Source: Croceibacterium_A sp044506565 (lineage in GTDB: Bacteria; Pseudomonadota; Alphaproteobacteria; Sphingomonadales; Sphingomonadaceae). From it: DNA of 24,188 nucleotides. The DNA lies in assembly GCA_044506565.1 (NCBI GenBank), contig JBIQKN010000041.1:1-24188 (forward strand). The letters run 5' to 3'. The stretch's first letter is position 1. Every line of letters begins with the position of its first letter. The position numbers and the translations under genes are program-made. Shown piece after piece: positions 17,755-22,811 of this stretch. A model generated the notes under the pieces. It searched no databases and had not been told where the DNA came from. It saw only the letters and a list, made by a program, of their open reading frames with translations.

Positions 17755-17993
17755 CGAGTGCCGATTTGACCAAGCCTGCAGGCCGTGCGCATAAGTCCGC
17801 GATGGGCAGGCGCAGGGCGATCGCAGGGGTGATGGTGGGGCTGGGTTCGACCTTCGCCGGCGGGTGCGTGACAGTCAACGCGCCGGCCGAGCCGATTGTG
17901 ATCGAGCTCAACGTCAACATCACGCAGGAAGTGATTTATCGTCTTGCGGACGATGTTCGCCAGAACATCGAAGAGAACCCGGAGATCTTTTGA
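17751..17993 (+). CDS. ynbE: YnbE family outer-membrane lipoprotein
   Basis: YnbE is the small outer-membrane lipoprotein that partners YdbH at the outer membrane. The 80-residue product has a basic region (MGRRRAIAG), a hydrophobic stretch and a lipobox-like FAGGC with C39. The mature part of about 42 residues has the family core (PIVIELNVNITQEV) and ends EENPEIF. The ATG at 17751 overlaps the ydbH stop (ATGA) and has GAGGAA upstream. An internal ATG at 17802 (M18) would give a more usual signal length but has no obvious ribosome-binding site. The long n-region is therefore an oddity, or the true start is M18. Confidence 0.92.
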   Translation: MTSADLTKPAGRAHKSAMGRRRAIAGVMVGLGSTFAGGCVTVNAPAEPIVIELNVNITQEVIYRLADDVRQNIEENPEIF

Positions 17994-17994
17994 G

Positions 17995-18393
17995 ATGGCC
18001 ATCCACCGCACTTTCGCCCGGACGCTTCTCGGCGGGCTCGTGATCGCGGCGCTTTCGCTGCCGATGCCGGCGATGGCGCAGCGCGATCCGGCCTACCAGG
18101 CGGCACGCGCCGCCGGTCAGATCGGCGAGAAGACCGATGGCTATCTCGGCGTCGTCGGCTCGCAGCCGGCAGAGGTCGGCCGGATCGCCAGCGACATCAA
18201 CATCCGCCGGCGCGAGAACTACGCGCAGAAGGCGCAGGAGCAGGGTGTCACGCTGCAGGAATACGCGATCGCCCAGGGATGCATCCTGATCTCGCGTACC
18301 GCGCCGGGCGAGAAGTACCAGGCGCCCGACGGCAGCTGGCAGACGCGCGGCTCCGGTCCGCCGCAGCTCGACGCACGCTGCCCGCGCTCCTGA
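17995..18393 (+). CDS. ydbL: YdbL family (DUF1318) periplasmic protein
   Basis: YdbL is the third member of the YdbH-YnbE system, a small periplasmic protein thought to help the complex assemble. The 132-residue product has a clear signal peptide (LLGGLVIAALSLPMPAMA, cut near A28). The mature domain contains the conserved GEKTDGYLGV and the run SDINIRRRENYAQKAQEQGV, then a C-terminal half with two cysteines (C95 and C129) that could form a disulfide. The ATG at 17995 lies 1 nt after the ynbE stop, with GGAG about 10 nt upstream inside ynbE. An upstream in-frame reading from 17944 overlaps ynbE and is rejected. Confidence 0.92.
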   Translation: MAIHRTFARTLLGGLVIAALSLPMPAMAQRDPAYQAARAAGQIGEKTDGYLGVVGSQPAEVGRIASDINIRRRENYAQKAQEQGVTLQEYAIAQGCILISRTAPGEKYQAPDGSWQTRGSGPPQLDARCPRS

Positions 18394-18454
18394 CCCGGCG
18401 CGGTCGCTCGGCGCGGCCTGCCTGACCCTTCCCGATACGCCGGGGCGCACCCGG

Positions 18455-18483
18455 TTGACTTGCCTGAGCCTCGTCCGTAAGGG
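18455..18483 (+). promoter_or_regulatory. Candidate promoter of the Fo operon (atpI-atpF)
   Basis: TTGACT (18455-18460, 5 of 6 to the -35 consensus) is followed after 17 nt by TAAGGG (18478-18483), a poor -10. It sits in the 175-bp gap between ydbL and atpI, where an operon promoter is expected. A perfect 7-bp GC stem (18496-18502 with 18507-18513, 4-nt loop) follows in the presumed leader. Confidence 0.35.
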
Positions 18484-18568
18484 CGGCACGTCGCCGGCCG
18501 GGCACCCCCGGCCGCGCGTTCGCGCAACCTTCGTTCTTGCCGCCTCTGACAGGAAGAAACAGACCCCC

Positions 18569-18880
18569 GTGGCGACGCCTCGCGAACCCGAATTGCAGGA
18601 AGACCCGGCCATCGATTCGCTCGAGGACCGGATCGCCGCTGCGCGGGCTGCCGAGGACGCGCGGCAGGCGAAGGAACGACCGGATGCCGCGAGCGAGCCG
18701 GCGCGCGCGACGCAGGTGATCTCGACCATGGTCGGCTATCCGCTCGGCGGGATCGTGGTCGGTTTCCTGTTCGACAACCTGTTCAACACGCTGCCGTGGA
18801 TCACCATCGTCCTGATGTTCCTCGCCTTTATCGGCGGGTGTCTCCACGCCATGCGCCTCGTCAAGAACCGCGCGAACTAG
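18569..18880 (+). CDS. atpI: ATP synthase protein I
   Basis: AtpI is a small membrane protein encoded ahead of Fo genes; it aids c-ring assembly or magnesium handling and is not part of the final enzyme. The 103-residue product has a charged cytoplasmic N-terminus (EDPAIDSLEDRIAAARAAED) and two transmembrane helices (about residues 50-71 and 76-97, joined by a short NTLP turn), the standard layout for alphaproteobacterial AtpI. I chose the GTG at 18569 with AGGAAG 12 nt upstream. A longer reading from 18455 starts within the presumed promoter and adds residues with no family likeness. It is 27 bp ahead of atpB. Confidence 0.93.
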   Translation: MATPREPELQEDPAIDSLEDRIAAARAAEDARQAKERPDAASEPARATQVISTMVGYPLGGIVVGFLFDNLFNTLPWITIVLMFLAFIGGCLHAMRLVKNRAN

Positions 18881-18907
18881 CGCGCCAGCCCAGGGACCGG
18901 AAAGCAA

Positions 18908-19693
18908 GTGGCCGCAGCCGCCAAGATTGACCCGATGCACCAGTTCGCGATCGCCCCGATCGGTGGCGAGGAGCTGGTCGCAAGCCCGTTCATGTTCACC
19001 AACTCGGCGCTGTGGATGCTGATCGTCACCGCGGCGATCGTGCTGTTCATGTGGGGTGGCACGCGTCGCCAGCTCGTGCCGGGCAGGTGGCAGGCGGCGG
19101 TCGAGGTCGTGACCGGGTTCGTCGGCAACATTACCCGGCAGAACATCGGGCCGGAAGGACGCGCGTTCCTGCCGTGGGTGTTCACCGCGTTCATGTTCAT
19201 CCTGTTCTCGAACTGGATAGGCGCGATGCCGCTGGCGATCGTCGGCCCGCACCCTTTCACGGTGACCAGCCAGTTCACCATCACCGGCGTTCTATCGCTG
19301 ACCAGCTTCGCGATCGTGCTCGGCGTCGGCTTCTGGAAGCACGGCCTGCACTTCTTCTCGCTGTTCGTGCCTCACGGTACGCCGTTCGTCCTCAAGATCC
19401 TGATCGCGCCGATCGAGTTCGTCTCGTTCCTCGTGCGTCCCTTCAGCCTCGGGCTGCGGCCGTTCGTGGCGATGTTCGCCGGCCACATCCTGCTCGAGGT
19501 GTTCGGCAACTTCGTCGTTCAGGGGCTCAACGCCGGCATCGACGGCAGCCCGCTCGGCTGGGCGATCGCGGTGCTGTGCTTCGTGTTCGTGATCGGGGTC
19601 AACGCGCTCGAGCTGCTTGTCGGCGCGATCCAGGCTTTCGTGTTTGCCCTTCTGACCGCGCTCTACATCAAGGACGCGGTCCACCTTCACTGA
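18908..19693 (+). CDS. atpB: Fo ATP synthase subunit a
   Basis: Subunit a forms the two proton half-channels beside the c-ring. The 261-residue product has the usual five or six membrane helices, the N-terminal DPMHQF motif and the long tilted helices that contact the ring. R184 in LGLRPFVAMFAGH is the essential arginine (R210 in E. coli), and Q242 in the last helix (LVGAIQAFVFALLTALYI) is the partner residue. Two neighbours of R184 differ from the E. coli motif RLFGNM: proline at 185 instead of leucine, and alanine at 188 instead of asparagine. From memory the alanine is usual in Sphingomonadales; the proline is not. The start is GTG at 18908 with a GGAAAG-type site just upstream. Confidence 0.97.
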   Translation: MAAAAKIDPMHQFAIAPIGGEELVASPFMFTNSALWMLIVTAAIVLFMWGGTRRQLVPGRWQAAVEVVTGFVGNITRQNIGPEGRAFLPWVFTAFMFILFSNWIGAMPLAIVGPHPFTVTSQFTITGVLSLTSFAIVLGVGFWKHGLHFFSLFVPHGTPFVLKILIAPIEFVSFLVRPFSLGLRPFVAMFAGHILLEVFGNFVVQGLNAGIDGSPLGWAIAVLCFVFVIGVNALELLVGAIQAFVFALLTALYIKDAVHLH

Positions 19694-19725
19694 GTTTTCA
19701 ACGCTTTTTCTAACGGAGTAATATC
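19694..19725 (+). promoter_or_regulatory. AU-rich translation initiation region of atpE
   Basis: These 32 bases are only about 34% G+C (11 of 32), in strong contrast to the surrounding genes. They include two T-runs and ACGGAGT ending about 8 nt before the atpE ATG. In E. coli an AU-rich enhancer just before atpE raises translation of subunit c, which is needed in many copies per enzyme. The same role is inferred here. Confidence 0.6.
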
Positions 19726-19953
19726 ATGGAACTCGCTTCTGCCCAGGTCATCGGCGCCGGTCTCGCGGCGATCGGCGTCGGCGCCGCCGCTGCGGGCGTC
19801 GGCTACGTGTTCGGTTCGTTCCTCCAGGGTGCTCTGCGCAACCCGTCGGCCGCCGGCGGCCAGACCGCGACGATGTACATCGGCTTCGCCGCGGCCGAGC
19901 TGCTCGGCCTGATGGCGTTCGCCGTGGCGATGATCATCCTCTACGCCCGCTGA
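19726..19953 (+). CDS. atpE: Fo ATP synthase subunit c
   Basis: Subunit c is the hairpin protein that assembles into the proton-driven rotor ring. The 75-residue product has two transmembrane helices joined by a polar loop with R38-N39-P40 (RNP; RQP in E. coli). The proton-carrying carboxylate is E58 in the second helix (GFAAAELLGLMAF). The first helix is the usual glycine/alanine-rich packing helix (GAGLAAIGVGAAAAGVG). No sodium-binding signature is visible, so proton coupling is expected. The ATG at 19726 follows a good ribosome-binding site within an AU-rich leader. Confidence 0.98.
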   Translation: MELASAQVIGAGLAAIGVGAAAAGVGYVFGSFLQGALRNPSAAGGQTATMYIGFAAAELLGLMAFAVAMIILYAR

Positions 19954-19960
19954 TCTCTCT

Positions 19961-19986
19961 CGCCCCGGGGCCTAGGCGCCGGGGCG
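19961..19986 (+). other. GC-rich hairpin between atpE and atpF'
   Basis: CGCCCCGG (19961-19968) pairs perfectly with CCGGGGCG (19979-19986), with further pairing possible in the 10-nt GGCCTAGGCG between them. It begins 7 nt after the atpE stop. No T-run follows, so it is not a plain terminator. A likely role is protecting the 3' end of the atpE message or trimming expression of the downstream genes, which are needed in far fewer copies than subunit c. This is inference. Confidence 0.6.
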
Positions 19987-20012
19987 GCACCGATGCGGAC
20001 AAGGGTCCTGAA

Positions 20013-20507
20013 ATGCCTCAACTAAGCCAGCTCGCCCTGGTCTATCAGTCGCAGTGGTTCTGGCTGCTGCTGGTGCTGGTGACGCTGTATTTCGTGGTCG
20101 GCCGCGGCATCGTGTCGAAGGTCGAGTCGACCGTCGATGCGCGCGACAAGCAGATCGCCAGCGATCTGGCCGCGGCCGAACGGCTCCAGGCCGAAGCGGC
20201 CCGGTCCGAGGAGGCCTGGCGCGAGCAGATGAACGCGGCTCATGCCGAAGGTCAGGCGCGCGCCGCCGAGGCCAAGGCGAAGGCGATGCGCGAAGCCGAA
20301 AAGCGCGTCGCCAAGGCCGACCAGGCGATTGCGGCGAAGACCGAGGCGGCCGGTGCCGCGCTCGCGGAGGCGCGCAACAGCGCGCTCGCCGAGATCGAAA
20401 GCGTGGCGGTCGAGGCCGCGCAGGAAATCGTCGCCAAGCTGACCGGTGCGAAGGTGCCGGCCAAGGCCGCCCGCGACGCCGTGACCGGAGCCATGAGCCG
20501 TGCTTGA
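20013..20507 (+). CDS. atpF': Fo ATP synthase subunit b' (peripheral stalk)
   Basis: The b' subunit pairs with b to form the heterodimeric peripheral stalk found in alphaproteobacteria, cyanobacteria and chloroplasts. The 164-residue product has one N-terminal membrane helix (about residues 13-31, WFWLLLVLVTLYFVVGRGI) followed by a long alanine- and charge-rich coiled coil (about 36-145, e.g. ERLQAEAARSEEAWREQM). The C-terminal segment AAQEIVAKLTGAKV is typical of the part that binds delta/F1. It comes before b in the operon, as usual for alphaproteobacteria. The ATG at 20013 has AAGGG 7 nt upstream. The last 8 nt overlap the start of atpF. Confidence 0.95.
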   Translation: MPQLSQLALVYQSQWFWLLLVLVTLYFVVGRGIVSKVESTVDARDKQIASDLAAAERLQAEAARSEEAWREQMNAAHAEGQARAAEAKAKAMREAEKRVAKADQAIAAKTEAAGAALAEARNSALAEIESVAVEAAQEIVAKLTGAKVPAKAARDAVTGAMSRA

Positions 20508-21060
20508 GTACCTCGCCACCGCAACTGCCGAACACGCCGCTGCGTCGGGGGGCGAAGAGCATCACGCCGAGGCCGTCGTCGGCGGGATTGCGCTGCTGAC
20601 CCCGGGGTTCTTCGTCGCGCTGGCGATGCTGATCGTCTTCGCGATCATGCTCAAGGCCCGCGTCCCCGCGCTGATCGCCAAGGCGCTCGACAGCCGGATC
20701 GCGGGCATTCGCGAACAACTCGACGAGGCGGCCAAGCTGCGCGCCGAGGCCGAGGCGCTGCGCGACGAGTACGTCCGCAAGGGCAAGGAAGCCGCGGCCG
20801 AGATCAAGGCGATGAAGGAAGCCGCCGAGCACCAGGCGGACGAGATCGTCGAGAAGGCCAAGCGCGACAGCGAGGCGCTGATCGCGCGGCGCAAGGCTAT
20901 GGCCGAGGAAAAGATCGCCGCTGCCGAGCGCGCCGCGATCGAGGAAGTCCGTACGCGCGCCGCTCAGGCAGCCACCGCGGCGGCGGCGGAGCTGATCGCC
21001 AGGAAGCACGACGCCGAGGCCGACCGCAAGCTGGTCGACGAGGCGATTTCGAGCCTCTGA
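20500..21060 (+). CDS. atpF: Fo ATP synthase subunit b (peripheral stalk)
   Basis: This is the second stalk subunit, 186 residues. A hydrophilic N-terminal stretch rich in His, Glu and Ala (residues 10-25) precedes the single membrane helix (about 31-51, LLTPGFFVALAMLIVFAIML). A long charged coiled coil follows (about 65-175) with b-type features such as EQLDEAAKLRAEAEALRDEY. The GTG at 20500 overlaps the end of atpF' by 8 nt and has GGAG 9 nt upstream, so coupled translation is likely. This keeps b and b' balanced for heterodimer assembly. It is the last gene of the operon; a strong hairpin follows. Confidence 0.95.
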   Translation: MLEYLATATAEHAAASGGEEHHAEAVVGGIALLTPGFFVALAMLIVFAIMLKARVPALIAKALDSRIAGIREQLDEAAKLRAEAEALRDEYVRKGKEAAAEIKAMKEAAEHQADEIVEKAKRDSEALIARRKAMAEEKIAAAERAAIEEVRTRAAQAATAAAAELIARKHDAEADRKLVDEAISSL

Positions 21061-21076
21061 CTCCAAGTTCACCGTT

Positions 21077-21105
21077 ACGCCGGGCAGCGAAAGCTTGCCC
21101 GGCGT
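21077..21105. terminator. Hairpin terminator between convergent atpF and gloB
   Basis: A perfect 10-bp stem (21077-21086 with 21096-21105, ACGCCGGGCA) closes a 9-nt loop, midway between two convergent genes. There is no T-run on either side, so it may act as a weak or Rho-assisted bidirectional terminator or 3'-end stabiliser. Confidence 0.6.
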
Positions 21106-21126
21106 CGAGCGGTTGCCTTCCGTAAG

Positions 21127-21885
21127 CTAGAACGAGTCCTTCGCGGCGCGCAGCTTCGCGAACGTCTCGATCGGGTCGGCGCCGCCCCAACGGTTGCGCA
21201 GATCCTCGGCGTCCGCCCGTAGGAACGGGTTCGTCGCCAGCTCGCGCCCCAGCGACGTCGGCACCGTCGGCTCCCCGCGTGAACGGCGCTCGTCGACCTC
21301 GCGTGCATAGACCTGCAGCTCGACGTTGTCGGGATCGGCGTGGAGCGCGAAGCGTGCATTGGACTGCGTGTATTCGTGGGCACAATAAAGCGTCGTCTCC
21401 GGGGGTAACGCCTTGAGGCGCGAAAGGCTGGCCCAGAACTGCGGCGGCGTCCCTTCGAACATCCGCCCGCAGCCGAGCGCGAACAGCGAATCGCCGACGA
21501 AGGCGATCCGTGCCTCTGGCAGGTGGTAGGCGATGTGGCCCATTGTGTGGCCCCCGACGTCGATCACCTCCGCTTGCCACTCGCCGAGCTGGATCCGATC
21601 CCCGTGCGCGACCGTGCGGTCGACACCGGCGATCTTCGGCGCGTCGACGACAGGGGCCGTGATCGTGCAGCCGGTCGCGGCCTTGATCGCCGCGTTGCCG
21701 CCGGCGTGGTCGGGATGCCAGTGCGTGTTCCAGACTTGCGTGATCCGCCAGCCTTTGGCCTCCGCTTCGCGCAGGTATACTTCGGCGTCGGGCGTGTCGA
21801 TGCACGCGGTTTCGCCGCTCCCCGGGTCGTGCAGCAGGAAGCCGTAGTTGTCGCTCAGGCAGGGGAACTGGTGGATTTCGAGCAT
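21127..21885 (-). CDS. gloB: Hydroxyacylglutathione hydrolase (glyoxalase II)
   Basis: Glyoxalase II hydrolyses S-D-lactoylglutathione to D-lactate and glutathione, the second step of methylglyoxal detoxification. The 252-residue product is a metallo-beta-lactamase-fold protein with the binuclear metal motif THWHPDH (H55, H57, D59, H60), then H113 (GGHTMGH), D132 (FVGDSLFALGCGR) and H170 (YCAHEYT). The C-terminal helical region carries the substrate-binding segment NPFLR. The length fits the short bacterial form, about 250-260 residues. The ATG at 21885 begins the family-typical MLEIHQFPCLSDNYGFLLHD. It is the last gene of a minus-strand operon, 4 nt after the VOC gene. Confidence 0.97.
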   Translation of the reverse strand: MLEIHQFPCLSDNYGFLLHDPGSGETACIDTPDAEVYLREAEAKGWRITQVWNTHWHPDHAGGNAAIKAATGCTITAPVVDAPKIAGVDRTVAHGDRIQLGEWQAEVIDVGGHTMGHIAYHLPEARIAFVGDSLFALGCGRMFEGTPPQFWASLSRLKALPPETTLYCAHEYTQSNARFALHADPDNVELQVYAREVDERRSRGEPTVPTSLGRELATNPFLRADAEDLRNRWGGADPIETFAKLRAAKDSF

Positions 21886-21889
21886 CGTC

Positions 21890-22273
21890 CTACGCCAGGT
21901 TGAGTTGCCACGAGACGCCGAAGCGGTCGGCGACCCAGGTGAACAGCCGGCTGAAGCCGTAGTTGTCGGTCGGCATCAGAACCTTGCCCCCATCGGCGAG
22001 CTTTTTCGCCAGCGTTCGCAGCTGGGCCTCGTTGTCGCACTCGACGAAGGTCGAGGTCGAGGGCGTGAAGCTGAACGCATGTATCGGCGCGCTGTCGTAG
22101 AGCATGACTTCGAGTCCGCCGACGCGAATGCGGGCCATCGCGATCTGCCCCTGCTGCGGCCCCGAGGAGTGCTCCTGCAGCAGCAGCTCCTCGTAGTCGG
22201 GAAACGCTTCGCGATAGAGTGCGAGAGCGGGCTTGGCATCGCCCTGGAACATCAGGAACGGGGTTGCTTTCAT
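21890..22273 (-). CDS. VOC family (PhnB-like, glyoxalase-fold) protein
   Basis: The 127-residue product belongs to the vicinal oxygen chelate superfamily, closest in style to PhnB-like/3-demethylubiquinone methyltransferase-domain proteins. Visible signs are the opening KATPFLMFQGDAKPALALY, the central QIAMARIRVGGLEVMLYD and the final SRLFTWVADRFGVSWQLNL. It probably has one VOC module and works as a dimer. Exact activity cannot be read; its position between a GFA protein and gloB suggests a role in electrophile or aldehyde handling. The ATG at 22273 overlaps the upstream GFA stop (ATGA), and the stop is 4 nt before gloB. Confidence 0.9.
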   Translation of the reverse strand: MKATPFLMFQGDAKPALALYREAFPDYEELLLQEHSSGPQQGQIAMARIRVGGLEVMLYDSAPIHAFSFTPSTSTFVECDNEAQLRTLAKKLADGGKVLMPTDNYGFSRLFTWVADRFGVSWQLNLA

Positions 22274-22689
22274 GAGTGAATCTCCTGGCTGCCACGGCCG
22301 CGCGGATGCCGCGGCACGCCGGCCGGCATCCCGATCCAGTGATGCCGGCTTTGCTCGTAGACCGAACGCGCAGGGAGCGGGAACGCCGGGTCAGCGAAGG
22401 TGCCGACCGTAACCCCGACGATCGCCGGATACTTGCTCGCCCGGGCATAGACCGTGCTGCCGCAGGTGGGACAGAAGCCAGTGGTGAGGACGTTTCCCTC
22501 GTCGGTCGGTCGGGTGTATTCGCGCGCCTCGCCAGCGATGGTCACGCTGTCGGTCGGGTAATAGGCGATCTCCCCGAACGGTGAGCCGCTGCGGCGCTGG
22601 CAGTCGAGGCAATGGCACAGCACGATCATCGGCTCGGCGCCGTCGGCTACGCTCGCCGTGAGCTTTCCGCACTGGCAGTGGGCTCGCAT
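22270..22689 (-). CDS. GFA (glutathione-dependent formaldehyde-activating-like) family protein
   Basis: GFA/CENP-V-like proteins are small zinc enzymes; the namesake binds glutathione and formaldehyde, but most members are uncharacterised. The 139-residue product has the full cysteine set: C5 and C7 (HCQCGKL), C25, C27 and C30 (LCHCLDC) and C73 and C76 (FCPTCGS), which hold two zinc ions. The sequence CLDCQRRSGSPFG is diagnostic. The start at ATG 22689 is fixed by the CQCG motif so close to the N-terminus, yet no ribosome-binding site is visible. Instead a 7-bp hairpin ends 1 nt before the ATG. It is the first gene of the GFA-VOC-gloB operon and lies only 122 bp after the rpsA stop. Confidence 0.93.
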   Translation of the reverse strand: MRAHCQCGKLTASVADGAEPMIVLCHCLDCQRRSGSPFGEIAYYPTDSVTIAGEAREYTRPTDEGNVLTTGFCPTCGSTVYARASKYPAIVGVTVGTFADPAFPLPARSVYEQSRHHWIGMPAGVPRHPRGRGSQEIHS

Positions 22690-22721
22690 GGCGCGAGTCT
22701 AGGAAGCTCGCGCCCAATAGG

Positions 22722-22757
22722 AAAGGCCCGCCCGCTCGGATGAGCGGACGGGCCTTT
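22722..22757. terminator. Intrinsic terminator after rpsA (bidirectional hairpin)
   Basis: A 16-nt stem (22722-22737 with 22742-22757, one C/A mismatch) closes a GGAT loop and is bounded by A and T runs on its outer ends. On the minus strand it ends in CCTTTCCTATT, consistent with Rho-independent termination of rpsA. It is strong enough to isolate rpsA from the GFA operon. Confidence 0.8.
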
Positions 22758-22763
22758 TCGCTG

Positions 22764-22781
22764 TCCCGGCTTTCGCCGGGA
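22764..22781. repeat. Dispersed hairpin of the ATCCCGGCGAAAGCCGGGA type
   Basis: TCCCGGC (22764-22770) pairs with GCCGGGA (22775-22781) around TTTC. Read on the minus strand with its flank it gives CATCCCGGCGAAAGCCGGGA, a short palindromic element that from memory is repeated many times between genes in Sphingomonadales and other alphaproteobacteria. It lies 30 bp after the rpsA stop, just ahead of the terminator. Only one copy is in this window. Confidence 0.6.
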
Positions 22782-22811
22782 TGACGCGGCTTAGGGGGTT
22801 TGGGTCGGCGC

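Noticed and set aside
18455..18568. Earlier start of atpI at 18455
   Set aside because: The added 38 residues have no family likeness and the start falls on the probable -35 box of the operon promoter.
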